64,000 bases of DNA, from assembly GCF_003752175.1 (NCBI RefSeq), contig NZ_RJVF01000010.1:124001-188000 (forward strand), in the 5' to 3' direction. The position numbers and the translations under genes were made by a program. The stretch comes from Comamonas sp. BIGb0124. Lineage in GTDB: Bacteria; Pseudomonadota; Gammaproteobacteria; Burkholderiales; Burkholderiaceae_C. The notes beneath the pieces are model-generated. The model made no database searches. It was not told where the DNA came from and saw only the letters and a program-made list of their open reading frames with translations. Below, in pieces: positions 36,962 through 50,880 of the stretch; positions within the stretch are counted from its first letter, which is position 1, and every line of letters starts with the position of its first letter.

Positions 36962-37780
36962 ATGCTCACCGATCAACAACTGTCCGATTGCGCTGCCGAA
37001 CTCCTTGCCGCCCGTACGGCGGTCCGCACGCTGCGCCCCGTCTCGCACCGCTACCCGGGTGTGACCCTGGACGAAGCCTACGAGATCGATGCACGTGTCC
37101 ATCGGCTGCGGCTGGCGCAGGGCGCCGTGGCGCTGGGCCGCAAGATCGGGCTGACGAACACGTCCGCCTGGCGCAAGCTGGGCGTCGAGGCGCCGGTCTG
37201 GTCGTCGATCTACGGGCACAGCGTGATCCATTGGACGGACACCCGCGGCCGCCTCAGCCTGGCCCCTTTCCTGGCACCGCGCATCGAGCCCGAAGTGGTC
37301 GTGCACTTCCGCGAGGCACCCGATGTGAGCCAGGGCGAGGAAGGGGTGCTCGCGGCCATCGACTGGATCGCCAGCGGCTACGAGATCGTGCAGTCCAACT
37401 ACGACAGCAAGGACACCGTGGTGGCCGATACGGTGGCCAACTCGGTGTTCCATGGTTGCCTGGTGGTCGGTCCGCAGGTCGCGGTCTCGGCCCTGTCCGA
37501 CGGTCTGGCCGAAGACCTGAAGCATTTCTCCCTGCTGCTGTCGCGCGACGGCGTCGCGGTCGAGAAGGGCGAGGGCCGGCAGGTGCTGGGCAGCCCCCTG
37601 CAGTCCATTCTGGCTCTGGCCCGTGTGCTGGCCGCACAGTCGCGCCCGCCCATCGCCGCAGGCGAGATCGTCACCACCGGCACGATCACGACGGCTTATC
37701 CGGTCGAGGCCGGGCAGACCTGGCATTCGCAGATCGACGGCCTCGACCTGACGGGGCTCAGCATCGAATTCACGGCCTGA
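36962..37780 (+). CDS. Fumarylacetoacetate hydrolase-like hydratase/decarboxylase (MhpD/DmpH type)
   Basis: Encodes 272 residues of the 2-oxopent-4-enoate hydratase/4-oxalocrotonate decarboxylase group: GRKIGLTN near residue 60, the metal ligands in APRIEPEVVVHF near 100, and DWIASGYEIVQSNY near 130. Such enzymes act in meta-cleavage pathways of aromatic compounds, but no partner genes are adjacent. The substrate is unknown. The ATG at 36962 gives the usual family length. Confidence 0.82.
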   Translation: MLTDQQLSDCAAELLAARTAVRTLRPVSHRYPGVTLDEAYEIDARVHRLRLAQGAVALGRKIGLTNTSAWRKLGVEAPVWSSIYGHSVIHWTDTRGRLSLAPFLAPRIEPEVVVHFREAPDVSQGEEGVLAAIDWIASGYEIVQSNYDSKDTVVADTVANSVFHGCLVVGPQVAVSALSDGLAEDLKHFSLLLSRDGVAVEKGEGRQVLGSPLQSILALARVLAAQSRPPIAAGEIVTTGTITTAYPVEAGQTWHSQIDGLDLTGLSIEFTA

Positions 37781-37987
37781 GTGCCCTCGCGCCGGTTTCT
37801 CGCGAGGCCAGTGAGCCCCCCGAGAAGCGCCGGGCCGGTTGGAAACCCTCACAATGTGCCCGCCTGCGTGTGCAGGCAGGCTGAGCCGGATCGCGACCGG
37901 ACCGGTGCATGCCCATCCTCGATCGACAGAGGGCAGGTGGCGCCGGTACAGAGGGCGGATCGGGCAGTTCCAAGGGGATGAGGACGC

Positions 37988-39346
37988 ATGAAACGGTGGA
38001 TCAAGACGGGCGTGGCCGTCGCAGGGGCGGGCCTGGTGGCCGCAGCCATCTGGGTCGGTGTGGGTTACTGGCAGAGCGAAAGCCTGGGCGGCCGTTTCGG
38101 TGACGTCGAGGTGATCGGTCCCACGGATCGGGACACCGAGGCGGCGCGCGCGCTGGTGATCCTGCTGGCCCAGGATTCGGATTCCGAGTCGGTCGAACGG
38201 CAGGCCGCCCGGCGCATCGCCGCCCAGGGCGCACTGGTGGCCGTGGTCGATCTCGACGACTATGCCAGCGTGCAGCGCGTGGCCGAAACCCGCGGTTGCG
38301 GCATTCTGGCCGGCGATCTGGGCTACATGGCCAAACAACTGCTGCGCCGCGAGGATGTACAGGGCTTTCTGCTGCCGGTGCTGGCGGGCACGGGCGCCGG
38401 CGGAGTGCTGGCGCACCAGGCGGTTGCCGCAGCCATGCCCGAGACGGTGGCCGGCGCCGTGGTCGATGGCGGTCCCGCCGAAACCGGGGTGCAGTTGCCC
38501 GACTGCGCCACGGGCCAGCCGGCAGCCGACCAGGGTTTTCTCTACACGGTGCAGCCATCGAGCGCCAATCCGGCGCGGGCACCCGATCCAGCCGGAGTGG
38601 GGCAGGCCGCGCAGGCGCTGATGCAGGAAGAGGCGGTCGAGCGCCTGGCGCAAGCCGTGATCCAGCATCTGTCTCACTCGGCACGCGGCGGTTTTGCCGG
38701 ATTGCCCGTGGTCGAGCTTCACAAGCCGGGCAGCGAGCGGATGGCGCTGTTCATCTCGGGTGACGGCGGCTGGCGCGACATCGACCAGCAGGTCGGTGCG
38801 GAACTGGTCCAGCGCGGCATCTCGGTGCTGGGCTGGGATGCGCTGCGTTATTTCTGGAAAACCAAGACCCCCGAACAGACGGCCGCCGACGTGGCCCGTG
38901 TGCTGGCCGAGTACCGCCAGCGCTGGCAGGTGCGTGAAGTGGCGCTGATCGGTTATTCGTTCGGTGCCGACGTCATGCCCTTCATCTACCAGCGGCTGCC
39001 CGAGGAGCAGCGGCAATCGGTGCGTTTCGTGTCGTTGCTGGGGCTGGCGGGCAAAGCGGATTTCCACATCCGTGTGGGCGGCTGGCTGGGCATCGGCTCC
39101 AGCGACGGCCGCTCGACGCTGGAGGCCATGGTGCACGTGCCGGCCGCGCGGGTGCAGTGTGTCTACGGGCGAGAGGATGTCGAGAGTGCCTGTCCGCAAC
39201 TCGCTGCCAGTGGCGCTTCCGTGCTCGAAACGGCGGGCGGTCACCATTTCGACGGCGACCATGCGCGCCTGACCGAACGCATCATCGAGGCCTGGGACCG
39301 CACGCCGCCCCTGCCGGCCTCCGGCGGCGGAACGGCGGCGCGCTGA
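37988..39346 (+). CDS. AcvB/VirJ-family protein, probable lysyl-phosphatidylglycerol hydrolase
   Basis: Encodes 452 residues with an N-terminal membrane anchor or signal (GVAVAGAGLVAAAIWVGVGY), a middle region and a C-terminal VirJ alpha/beta-hydrolase domain. Triad candidates are Ser in IGYSFGADV near residue 325, Asp in VYGREDV near 397 and His in AGGHHFDGD near 420. In Rhizobium and Agrobacterium AcvB hydrolyses lysyl-phosphatidylglycerol in the periplasm and is normally paired with lpiA. No lpiA is adjacent here. Confidence 0.8.
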   Translation: MKRWIKTGVAVAGAGLVAAAIWVGVGYWQSESLGGRFGDVEVIGPTDRDTEAARALVILLAQDSDSESVERQAARRIAAQGALVAVVDLDDYASVQRVAETRGCGILAGDLGYMAKQLLRREDVQGFLLPVLAGTGAGGVLAHQAVAAAMPETVAGAVVDGGPAETGVQLPDCATGQPAADQGFLYTVQPSSANPARAPDPAGVGQAAQALMQEEAVERLAQAVIQHLSHSARGGFAGLPVVELHKPGSERMALFISGDGGWRDIDQQVGAELVQRGISVLGWDALRYFWKTKTPEQTAADVARVLAEYRQRWQVREVALIGYSFGADVMPFIYQRLPEEQRQSVRFVSLLGLAGKADFHIRVGGWLGIGSSDGRSTLEAMVHVPAARVQCVYGREDVESACPQLAASGASVLETAGGHHFDGDHARLTERIIEAWDRTPPLPASGGGTAAR

Positions 39347-39447
39347 AGCGGGGCTTGCCCCGAACCCGTTAAAATCCCGGCTTCCCTCCCCACCGCCCGA
39401 ACGCCCCGGCCTTGCCGGGCGCCGCGCAAAACCTGGCCACTCGCACC

Positions 39448-42400
39448 GTGACCCCGTATCTTTCCCTCTTCGAAGGCGCCGCCCCCGGCATCAACGCGCT
39501 GTCCTCCTTCCGCGCCCAGCAACTGCTGCCTCAGCTCCAGGCGATCCACGACAAGATCAACGGCATCCATGCCCGGTTCGTGCACGTGGCGGTGTTCGAC
39601 GGCCAGCCCGACGAAGCCACGGCGGCCCGGGTCGCGGCCCTGCTGAGCTACGGCGAGCCCTACGAAGTCCCGACCGAGTTCTCGGACGGCGGCGTGATCC
39701 TGGTCAGCCCGCGCATCGGCACGGTGTCGCCCTGGGCTTCCAAGGCCACCGACATCGCCCACAACTGCGGACTGGCGCTGCACCGCGTCGAGCGTGTCAC
39801 CGAGTACGTGCTCACCTTCAAGACCGGCCTGCTGGCCGGCAAGCCCAGCCTGAGCCAGGCTCAGCGAGAGCAGATCGGCCTGCTGCTGCACGACCGCATG
39901 ACCGAAAGCGTGATGTACAGCCGCGACCAGCTCGCGCGCCTGTTCACCGTGCTCGAGGCCGCGCCCATGGCCACCGTCGACGTGCTGGCCGGCGGCCGGG
40001 CAGCCCTCGAAGCCGCCAACACCGAATTCGGCCTGGCCCTGGCCGACGACGAGATCGACTACCTGGTCGACGCCTTCACCCGGCTGGGCCGCAATCCCAC
40101 CGACGTGGAGCTGATGATGTTCGCCCAGGCCAACAGCGAACACTGCCGGCACAAGATCTTCAATGCCCGGTTCACGATCAATGGCGAGGAGATGCCCAAC
40201 AGCCTCTTCGGCATGATCCGCCACACCCACAAGAACGCACCCCAGCACACCGTCATCGCCTATGCCGACAACGCTTCGGTGATGGAGGGCTACACGCTCG
40301 AGAAGTTCGTGGCCAGCCCCGAACAGCAGGACCGCGCACCCAGCTATACACGCCAGCAGGAACTGCGGCATGTGCTGATGAAGGTCGAGACGCACAACCA
40401 TCCGACGGCGATCTCGCCTTTCCCGGGCGCCTCCACCGGCTCCGGCGGCGAGATCCGCGACGAGGGTGCGACGGGCCGGGGCTCCAAGCCCAAGGCCGGC
40501 CTGAGCGGCTTCACGGTCTCCAAGCTCTGGCCCGACGCCGGTGCCGACTACGGCCGTCCGGCCCACATCGCCAGCGCCCTGCAGATCATGACCGAAGGCC
40601 CGCTGGGCGGCGCGGCGTTCAACAACGAGTTCGGCCGTCCCAATCTGACCGGCTATTTCCGTGAGTACGAGCAGACGGTGGCCGGCGAGCGCCGGGGTTA
40701 CCACAAGCCCATCATGATCGCCGGCGGCGTCGGCACCATCGATGCGCGCCTGACCCGCAAGATCGTCTTCCCGGCCGGCAGCCTGCTGATCCAGCTGGGC
40801 GGCCCGGGCATGCGCATCGGCATGGGCGGCGGCGCCGCCAGTTCCATGGCCGCAGGCGCCAATGCCGCCTCGCTCGATTTCGACTCGGTGCAGCGCGGCA
40901 ATCCCGAAATCGAACGGCGCGCACAAGAGGTGATCAACCACTGCGCCAACCTGGGCGATGCCAACCCCATCCTGGCGATCCACGACGTGGGCGCGGGCGG
41001 TCTCTCCAATGCGTTCCCCGAGCTGGTCAACGATGCGGGCCGCGGCGCGCGTTTCGATCTGTCCAAGGTGCCGCTCGAGGAGTCCGGCCTGGCGCCCAAG
41101 GAAATCTGGAGCAACGAAAGCCAGGAACGTTACGTGATGGCGATCGCGCCCGAATCGCTGGCCCAGTTCCAGGCCTTCTGCGAACGCGAGCGCTGCCCCT
41201 TTGCCGTGGTCGGCGTGACCACCGAGGAACGTGGCCTGTCGGTGGTCGAGAGCGATGCCGCCGAAGCGGCCGGTACGCTGGCACCCGTCGACATGCCCAT
41301 GGACGTGCTGCTGGGCAAGCCGCCCAAGATGCACCGCGACGTGCAGACCGTGGAGCGCAGCTTCCAGCCCGTCGACTTCACCGGCGTGACGCTGCAGGAT
41401 GCCGTCATCGCGGTGCTGGGCCACCCCACCGTGGCCTCCAAGCGATTCCTCATCACCATCGGCGATCGCACCGTGGGTGGACTGACCCACCGCGACCAGA
41501 TGGTCGGACCCTGGCAAGTGCCCGTGGCCGACGTGGCCGTGACGCTGGCCGACTACGGCGGTTTCGCCGGCGAGGCCATGAGCATGGGCGAACGCACGCC
41601 GCTGGCGGCCTTCGACGCTCCGGCGTCCGGCCGCATGGCGGTTGCCGAGGCCATCACCAATCTGCTGGCTGCGCCGTTCGAGCTGTCGCGTGTCAAGCTG
41701 TCGGCCAACTGGATGGCCGCCTGCGGCGAACCGGGCGAAGATGCGGCCCTCTACCGCACCGTCGAGGCCGTCGGCCTGGAACTGTGCCCCGCCCTGGGCA
41801 TCTCCATTCCCGTGGGCAAGGACTCGCTGTCCATGCGCACCCAATGGAAGGACGCCGACGGCGCCGCCCGCAAGGTCACGGCACCCGTTTCGCTCATCGT
41901 CTCGGCATTCGTGACCCTGGACGATGTGCGTGGCACCCTCACGCCCCAGCTCGAAGCCGAATCCGACACCACCCTGATCCTGGTCGACCTGGGCGCAGGC
42001 CAGCACCGCATGGCGGGCTCCGTCCTGGCCCAGGCGCTGGGCCAGGAAGGCACCGACGTGCCCGACCTCGACGATCCCCAGGACCTCGTGCATCTGGTCG
42101 ATGCCGTCAACGCCCTGCGTGCGCAAGGCAAGTTGCTGGCCTACCATGACCGCAGCGACGGTGGCCTGCTGGCTGCCGTGGCCGAGATGGCCTTTGCCGG
42201 CCATGTCGGTGTGGCCCTGAATGTCGACATGCTCATCACCGAAGGCGACGGCATCAGCGACAGCCGCATGGAAACCGGGGACTCCAAGAACTGGGCGCAG
42301 CAGGTCAGCGGCCGTCGCGAGGAACTCACGCTCAAGGCGCTGTTCTGCGAAGAGCTCGGTGCCGTGCTGCAGGTGCGTACCGAAGAGCGCGATGCCGTGC

Positions 42401-43479
42401 TGCGCACCCTGCGCGAACACGGCCTGGGCCGCCTGACGCATGTCGTCGGCAAGACCCGTCCTGCCGCTTCGGCCATCGATGCAGGCAAGGGCCAACTGCA
42501 GGTCTGGCGCGACGCCAAGACGGTGTTCAGCGCCGAGCTCGCCGACCTGCATCAGGTCTGGGACAGCGTGAGCTGGAAGATCAACCAGCAGCGCGACAAC
42601 CCGGCCTGTGCCGACAGCGAGCATGCCCTGGCAGGCGATCCGACCGATCCCGGCCTGCATGTCGCGCTGAGCTTCGACCCGGCCGAAGACGTTGCTGCGC
42701 CCTTCCTCAACCTCGCGCGCCCCAGGGTCGCCATCCTGCGCGAGCAGGGCGTCAACTCGCATGTCGAGATGGGCTATGCCTTCGACAGCGCCGGCTTCGA
42801 GGCGGTCGACGTGCACATGACCGACTTGCAGAACGGCCGGGCCAGTCTCGCCGACATGCAGGGCATCGTGGCCTGCGGCGGTTTCAGCTACGGCGACACG
42901 CTGGGGGCCGGCATCGGCTGGGCGCGTTCCATCACCTTCAACCCGGTGCTGGCCGAGCAGTTCCAGGCCTTCTTCGGCCGCAGCGACACCTTCGGCCTCG
43001 GCGTGTGCAATGGTTGCCAGATGTTTGCCGAACTGGCCGACATCATTCCCGGCGCCGAAGCCTGGCCGCGTTTCACCACCAACCGCAGCGAACGTTTCGA
43101 GGCCCGCCTGAGCCAGGTCGAGGTGCTGGAATCGCCCAGCCTGTTCTTTGCCGGCATGGCCGGCAGCCGCCTGCCCATCGCCGTGGCCCACGGCGAAGGT
43201 TATGCCAACTTCGCACGCCGCGGCGACGCGCAGCAGGTGATCGGCGCCATGCGTTTTGTCGACCACCACGGCCAGCCCACCGAGGTCTACCCGCTCAACC
43301 CCAACGGCAGCCCGCAGGGCCTGACGGCCGTGACCACGGCCGACGGCCGTTTCACTGCCATGATGCCGCACCCCGAGCGGGTCTTCCGTAATGTGCAGAT
43401 GAGCTGGACCTCGGGCGATGCCGGCGCGGCCAGCCCGTGGCTGCGCATCTGGCGCAACGCCCGCAAGTGGGTGGGCTGA
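39448..43479 (+). CDS. purL: Phosphoribosylformylglycinamidine synthase, large single-chain form
   Basis: Encodes 1343 residues from a GTG at 39448, where family-like sequence (TPYLSLFEG) begins; an upstream in-frame TTG at 39412 is the alternative. The order is N-terminal domain, linker, two AIRS-like domains (including [44 protein letters not shown]) and a C-terminal glutamine amidotransferase with the nucleophile in GVCNGCQM and the C-terminal MMPHPERV. It converts FGAR to FGAM with glutamine and ATP in purine synthesis. It is transcribed alone and followed by a terminator. Confidence 0.97.
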   Translation: MTPYLSLFEGAAPGINALSSFRAQQLLPQLQAIHDKINGIHARFVHVAVFDGQPDEATAARVAALLSYGEPYEVPTEFSDGGVILVSPRIGTVSPWASKATDIAHNCGLALHRVERVTEYVLTFKTGLLAGKPSLSQAQREQIGLLLHDRMTESVMYSRDQLARLFTVLEAAPMATVDVLAGGRAALEAANTEFGLALADDEIDYLVDAFTRLGRNPTDVELMMFAQANSEHCRHKIFNARFTINGEEMPNSLFGMIRHTHKNAPQHTVIAYADNASVMEGYTLEKFVASPEQQDRAPSYTRQQELRHVLMKVETHNHPTAISPFPGASTGSGGEIRDEGATGRGSKPKAGLSGFTVSKLWPDAGADYGRPAHIASALQIMTEGPLGGAAFNNEFGRPNLTGYFREYEQTVAGERRGYHKPIMIAGGVGTIDARLTRKIVFPAGSLLIQLGGPGMRIGMGGGAASSMAAGANAASLDFDSVQRGNPEIERRAQEVINHCANLGDANPILAIHDVGAGGLSNAFPELVNDAGRGARFDLSKVPLEESGLAPKEIWSNESQERYVMAIAPESLAQFQAFCERERCPFAVVGVTTEERGLSVVESDAAEAAGTLAPVDMPMDVLLGKPPKMHRDVQTVERSFQPVDFTGVTLQDAVIAVLGHPTVASKRFLITIGDRTVGGLTHRDQMVGPWQVPVADVAVTLADYGGFAGEAMSMGERTPLAAFDAPASGRMAVAEAITNLLAAPFELSRVKLSANWMAACGEPGEDAALYRTVEAVGLELCPALGISIPVGKDSLSMRTQWKDADGAARKVTAPVSLIVSAFVTLDDVRGTLTPQLEAESDTTLILVDLGAGQHRMAGSVLAQALGQEGTDVPDLDDPQDLVHLVDAVNALRAQGKLLAYHDRSDGGLLAAVAEMAFAGHVGVALNVDMLITEGDGISDSRMETGDSKNWAQQVSGRREELTLKALFCEELGAVLQVRTEERDAVLRTLREHGLGRLTHVVGKTRPAASAIDAGKGQLQVWRDAKTVFSAELADLHQVWDSVSWKINQQRDNPACADSEHALAGDPTDPGLHVALSFDPAEDVAAPFLNLARPRVAILREQGVNSHVEMGYAFDSAGFEAVDVHMTDLQNGRASLADMQGIVACGGFSYGDTLGAGIGWARSITFNPVLAEQFQAFFGRSDTFGLGVCNGCQMFAELADIIPGAEAWPRFTTNRSERFEARLSQVEVLESPSLFFAGMAGSRLPIAVAHGEGYANFARRGDAQQVIGAMRFVDHHGQPTEVYPLNPNGSPQGLTAVTTADGRFTAMMPHPERVFRNVQMSWTSGDAGAASPWLRIWRNARKWVG

Positions 43480-43526
43480 TCGGCGACCGGACATCCTGAC
43501 TCCCCGTCACAGGGGCGGTCGTCATG

Positions 43527-43564
43527 AAAAAGCCGCACGTCCTTCAAGGGATGTGCGGCTTTTT
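43527..43564 (+). terminator. Terminator after purL
   Basis: AAAAAGCCGCAC pairs with GTGCGGCTTTTT around a CCTTCAAGG-type inner stem, followed by T's. Confidence 0.9.
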
Positions 43565-43592
43565 CGATTTCCGGGCCCGACCGGCCCGAGGT

Positions 43593-43624
43593 GCCGATGC
43601 GCCAGTGCGCCAGTGCGCCAGTGC
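43593..43624. repeat. 8-bp tandem repeat between purL and metR
   Basis: Three exact copies of GCCAGTGC at 43601-43624, preceded by a one-step degenerate copy GCCGATGC at 43593. They lie about 145 bases before the metR start, outside any supported gene. Confidence 0.85.
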
Positions 43625-43767
43625 GATATGCACGGTCGCCTGTTCGCACGGGCGCTGGCATGGCCGCGCCCGTCAGGGCCGTTCAAACACATGTATTATC
43701 CAAACGACATTTTTTGCCAGACAACTTGAAGGTAATCGATGGTCTCGAGAGGGGCCGGGCCGCTCCC

Positions 43768-44709
43768 ATGTCCTCCCTCCTCGAAGTCCGACATCTCCGA
43801 ACCCTGGTTGCTCTGCGCGACACCGGCAGCCTCGTGCGTGCCGCGCAGTTGCTCAACCTGACGCAGTCGGCCCTGTCGCACCAGGTCAAGCTGCTGGAAG
43901 CGCGTTATGGCGGCCCTTTGTTCGAACGCAAATCGGTGCCGCCCCTGTTCACCGGCACCGGGCAGCGCCTGCTCGAACTCGCCGATCGGGTGCTGCCGCA
44001 GGTCGAGGAGGCCGAACGCGATGTGGCCCGGCTCAGGGAAAGCGGGGCAGGTCAGTTGCGCATTGCCGTGGAATGTCACACCTGCTTCGATTGGCTCATG
44101 CCTGCGATGGACATCTTTCGGCAGCGCTGGCCCGAGGTCGAGCTCGACATCGTCTCGGGTTTCCAGGCCGATCCGGTGGGCCTGCTGCATCAGAACCGGG
44201 CCGACCTGGCCATCGTCTCGGAATGGAATCCCGAAGACGAGACCGGCAGTTCGCTGGCCAGCCTGACCGTGCGGCCCTTGTTCGCCTTCGAGATGGTGGC
44301 GCTGCTGTCGAACCAGCATCCGCTGCTGGCACGCAGTCACCTGTCGGCCGAGGATTTCGCCGACCAGACCCTGATCACCTATCCGGTGCCCGACGACATG
44401 CTCGACCTCATCCGGCAGGTGCTGCGGCCGGCCGGCGTGAGCGTGCCGCGCCGGACCACCGAGCTGACCGTGGCCATCCTGCAACTGGTGGCCAGCGGGC
44501 GCGGCGTGGCGGCCCTGCCGTTGTGGGCCGTCAAGCACTATCTCGATCGCGGCTACGTCTCGCAGCGCTCCATCACCGCCCAAGGCCTGACCTCCAGGCT
44601 GTATGCGGTCTGGCCGGCTCAGGCGACGGGGCGCAACCATCTCGAAGACTTCGTGCGCATCGTGCGCGAGACCACTTTCGTGAGCCTGCCCGACATCGAA
44701 TTGCTGTAG
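43768..44709 (+). CDS. metR: LysR-family regulator MetR
   Basis: Encodes 313 residues that follow E. coli MetR closely: LEVRHLRTLVALRDTGSL, LTQSALSHQVKLLE, FERKSVPPLFT, LRIAVECHTCFDWLMPA and the C-terminal ASGRGVAALPLWAV. MetR uses homocysteine to control methionine synthesis genes. The start at 43768 places the HTH at the normal position; upstream in-frame codons fall across the tandem repeat and are unlikely. No met gene is divergent or adjacent here, so its targets lie elsewhere. Confidence 0.85.
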   Translation: MSSLLEVRHLRTLVALRDTGSLVRAAQLLNLTQSALSHQVKLLEARYGGPLFERKSVPPLFTGTGQRLLELADRVLPQVEEAERDVARLRESGAGQLRIAVECHTCFDWLMPAMDIFRQRWPEVELDIVSGFQADPVGLLHQNRADLAIVSEWNPEDETGSSLASLTVRPLFAFEMVALLSNQHPLLARSHLSAEDFADQTLITYPVPDDMLDLIRQVLRPAGVSVPRRTTELTVAILQLVASGRGVAALPLWAVKHYLDRGYVSQRSITAQGLTSRLYAVWPAQATGRNHLEDFVRIVRETTFVSLPDIELL

Positions 44710-44735
44710 CAAGAGGCCGGCCTGTACCGCGAGCC

Positions 44736-44764
44736 TTGTGCGGACTGGCAGCAGGGGTTACAAT
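44736..44764 (+). promoter_or_regulatory. Putative sigma-70 promoter of the rimP-nusA-infB operon
   Basis: TTGTGC at 44736 and TACAAT at 44759 are separated by exactly 17 bases. Transcription would begin near 44771, about 190 bases before rimP and just before a terminator hairpin. Confidence 0.6.
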
Positions 44765-44776
44765 AGCGAGTTAAAC

Positions 44777-44818
44777 GACCAAACGGGCGGACGACCTGAC
44801 CGCCCTTTTTTTTTGGTC
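44777..44818 (+). terminator. Premature terminator (attenuator) in the rimP leader
   Basis: GGGCGG/CCGCCC stem followed by a nine-T run, with outer arms GACCAAA and TTTGGTC that can extend pairing. It lies right after the predicted start of transcription and about 145 bases before rimP, so it should end a very short leader transcript unless overridden. It could also serve metR, which ends 68 bases upstream. Confidence 0.75.
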
Positions 44819-44961
44819 AAACGGATATGAACATGTTTGCGCACAGTATTTGACGGGCTTGTTAGGCGGACTGTTCTTGCGACGAAGCAAGAGCGGTCGG
44901 CTGGCGCGCCCGTGTTCTGTGCTGTGGGTCCGCGTTGGACTGTCGGCTTGAAAGGACTTGG

Positions 44962-45567
44962 GTGGCGTTGCAGGAAATCGTTGAACAGACCGTGACCGGA
45001 CTCGGTTATGACTTGGTGGAAGTCGAGCGCTCCGCTGGGGGGCTGCTGCGCATCACCATCGATCTTCCCTGGTCCGCGCAGGCCGTGCCCGGTGCACCCG
45101 ATGCCTTCGTGACCGTCGAAGACTGCGAAAAAGTCACACGGCAGCTGCAGTTCGCCCTCGAAGTCGACGGGGCCGATTACAAGCGGCTCGAAATTTCCTC
45201 CCCCGGTATCGATCGCCCGTTGCGCCACGAGCAGGATTTCCTGCGTTTCGAAGGCGAGACGGTCGACATCACGCTCAAGCAGCCCCTGGGTGCCGCAGCG
45301 GGTGGGCAAGTGTCCGCCAACCGCAAGAAATTCCGTGGCGAGCTCGAGAAGACCGAGAGCGGCTGGCAGATCGTCTGGCGCGATCCCATCGAGACCAAGC
45401 CGGGTCAGAAACCCGGCAAGAAAAAACTGGCAGAACAAGCCGTCCATGCGCTGGGATTCACCCTGGACGAGCTCAAGGAAGCACGGCTGGCCCCGCTGGT
45501 CGACTTCAAAGGCCGCAAACCCCGTGACGCTGCTGCTCCTGGCGAGCAGGTCGGCAAGATTAGTTAA
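44962..45567 (+). CDS. rimP: Ribosome maturation factor RimP
   Basis: Encodes 201 residues of the RimP/YhbC family: LQEIVEQTVTGLGYDLVEVE at the start, then VEDCEKVTRQL and the signature YKRLEISSPGIDRPLR near residue 75. It assists maturation of the 30S subunit. The start is taken as GTG at 44962 with AAAGGA five bases upstream; a TTG at 44935 is less likely. First gene of the operon that continues with nusA, 35 bases on. Confidence 0.93.
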   Translation: MALQEIVEQTVTGLGYDLVEVERSAGGLLRITIDLPWSAQAVPGAPDAFVTVEDCEKVTRQLQFALEVDGADYKRLEISSPGIDRPLRHEQDFLRFEGETVDITLKQPLGAAAGGQVSANRKKFRGELEKTESGWQIVWRDPIETKPGQKPGKKKLAEQAVHALGFTLDELKEARLAPLVDFKGRKPRDAAAPGEQVGKIS

Positions 45568-45602
45568 TAAAAGAGTAGCAGTATTTGCAGGAGAGCCGTG
45601 GC

Positions 45603-47090
45603 ATGAATCGCGAATTGTTGATGTTGGTAGAGGCCATCTCGCGCGAAAAGAACGTCGAGCGCGACGTGGTGTTTGGCGCCGTGGAAGCCGCATTGGCTCA
45701 GGCGACCAAAAAGCTGTATGAAGGCGAAGTGGATATCCGTGTGGCGATCGACCGTGATTCCGGCGCCTACGAAACCTTCCGCCGCTGGCACGTCGTTCCG
45801 GATGAAGCCGGCCTGCAACTGCCCGAACAGGAAATCCTGCTGTTCGAAGCCAAGGATCAGATCGGCGACATCGAAGTCGACGACTACATCGAAGAGCCGG
45901 TCGACTCCGTGCCGATCGGCCGTATCGGTGCCATGGCTGCGAAGCAGGTCATCCTGCAGAAGATTCGCGACGCCGAACGCGAGATGCTGCTCAACGACTT
46001 CATGTCGCGCGGCGAGAAGATCTTTGTCGGCACCGTCAAACGTCTCGACAAGGGCGACCTGATCGTCGAGTCGGGCCGTGTCGAAGGCCGTCTGCGTCGC
46101 AGCGAGATGATCCCCAAGGAAAATCTGCGCACCGGCGACCGCGTGCGGGCCATGATCATGGAAGTCGACCTGAACCTGCGCGGCGCGCCGATTCTGCTGT
46201 CGCGCTCGGCCCCCGAGTTCATGATCGAGCTGTTCCGCCAGGAAGTGCCCGAAATCGAACAAGGCCTGCTCGAGATCAAGTCCTGCGCCCGCGATGCCGG
46301 CAGCCGGGCCAAGATCGCCGTGCTCTCGCATGACAAGCGTGTCGATCCCATCGGCACCTGCGTCGGCGTGCGCGGCAGCCGGGTCAACGGCGTGACCAAC
46401 GAACTGGCCGGCGAACGGGTCGACATCGTGCTCTGGAGCGAAGATCCCGCCCAGTTCGTGATCGGCGCGCTGGCTCCGGCCAACGTCAGCTCCATCGTGG
46501 TCGACGAAGAGCGCCATGCCATGGACGTCGTGGTCGACGAAGAAAACCTGGCCATCGCGATCGGTCGCGGCGGTCAGAACGTCCGCCTGGCTTCCGACCT
46601 GACCGGCTGGAAGATCAACATCATGGACGCTGCCGAGTCCGCCCAGAAGCAGGCCGACGAGGCCCAGACTGTGCGTTCGCTGTTCATGCAGAAACTCGAC
46701 GTCGATGAAGAGATCGCCGACATCCTGATCAGCGAAGGCTTCACCAGCCTCGAGGAAGTGGCCTATGTGCCGCTGCAGGAAATGTTGGAAATCGAAAGCT
46801 TCGACGAAGACACCGTCAATGAACTGCGTGCCCGTGCAAAGGATGCGCTGCTCACCATGGAAATTGCCCGCGAGGAATCGGTGGGCAGCGTCTCGCAAGA
46901 CTTGCGCGACCTCCAGGGACTGGACACCGCTGCCATCGCCAAGCTGGCGCAGGCTGGCGTCCACACCCGCGACGATCTGGCCGATCTGGCCGTCGACGAA
47001 CTCGTAGAAATCACCGGCCAGTCTTCGGACGAAGCCACAGCGCTGATCATGAAAGCTCGCGAACATTGGTTCGACGGGCAAGAGTCGTGA
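45603..47090 (+). CDS. nusA: Transcription termination/antitermination factor NusA
   Basis: Encodes 495 residues with the NusA N-terminal polymerase-binding domain ([18 protein letters not shown]), an S1 domain ([14 protein letters not shown] near 145), KH domains ([14 protein letters not shown] and [13 protein letters not shown]) and two acidic C-terminal repeats. It governs pausing, termination and antitermination. It lies between rimP and infB as in most proteobacteria. The ATG at 45603 is used rather than the upstream in-frame codon at 45585. Confidence 0.97.
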   Translation: MNRELLMLVEAISREKNVERDVVFGAVEAALAQATKKLYEGEVDIRVAIDRDSGAYETFRRWHVVPDEAGLQLPEQEILLFEAKDQIGDIEVDDYIEEPVDSVPIGRIGAMAAKQVILQKIRDAEREMLLNDFMSRGEKIFVGTVKRLDKGDLIVESGRVEGRLRRSEMIPKENLRTGDRVRAMIMEVDLNLRGAPILLSRSAPEFMIELFRQEVPEIEQGLLEIKSCARDAGSRAKIAVLSHDKRVDPIGTCVGVRGSRVNGVTNELAGERVDIVLWSEDPAQFVIGALAPANVSSIVVDEERHAMDVVVDEENLAIAIGRGGQNVRLASDLTGWKINIMDAAESAQKQADEAQTVRSLFMQKLDVDEEIADILISEGFTSLEEVAYVPLQEMLEIESFDEDTVNELRARAKDALLTMEIAREESVGSVSQDLRDLQGLDTAAIAKLAQAGVHTRDDLADLAVDELVEITGQSSDEATALIMKAREHWFDGQES

Positions 47091-47111
47091 TCATGGAGGG
47101 CAGAAACACAT

Positions 47112-50288
<3,177 letters not shown>

Positions 50289-50339
50289 AGGACGTGCCAC
50301 GGTCCCCAACCGGACCGTGGCGGTCACGTTCACGAATAC

Positions 50340-50711
50340 ATGCCTAAAAAAAGTACCACACCCAATCGCAGCTACCGCGTCGCCGATCAGATCCAGCGTG
50401 ACCTGACCGAGTTGATCGCGCGCGAGCTCAAGGATCCGCGTGTGGGCATGGTGACGCTGCAAGGCGTGGAAGTCACGCCCGATTACGCTCATGCCAAGGT
50501 CTACTTCAGCCTGCTGACCGGCGATCCGGAGCAGACCGAGCTGGCGCTCAACCAGGCCGCGGGTTTCCTGCGCAATGGCCTGTTCAAGCGCCTGCACATC
50601 CATACCGTGCCGACCCTGCATTTCCATTTCGATCGCACGCCCGAGCGGGCGGCCGACATGAATGCGCTGATCGCCAAGGCGGTCGCCTCGCGCGGAAAAG
50701 ACGAAGACTGA
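50340..50711 (+). CDS. rbfA: 30S ribosome-binding factor RbfA
   Basis: Encodes 123 residues with the RbfA KH-like fold: [21 protein letters not shown] at the start, [25 protein letters not shown] (shown in two parts here) and the C-terminal [15 protein letters not shown]. It binds 16S rRNA during 30S maturation and cold adaptation. It follows infB by 51 bases in the operon. Confidence 0.95.
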   Translation: MPKKSTTPNRSYRVADQIQRDLTELIARELKDPRVGMVTLQGVEVTPDYAHAKVYFSLLTGDPEQTELALNQAAGFLRNGLFKRLHIHTVPTLHFHFDRTPERAADMNALIAKAVASRGKDED

Positions 50712-50880
50712 ATCCGCCCAGCCGCCAGCCCCGAGCGCTCTTGCAATCGGGAACCGGCGGCCTGATGCGGATACAAAAGGCTGGCACTGCGGTGCCGGCC
50801 TTTTTGTTGTTTTTCTCGCGTTTTCCGTGTTCGCCGGCCTCGAGGCCTGCTGTCCGACCTGATGACCTGACCGATTCGCC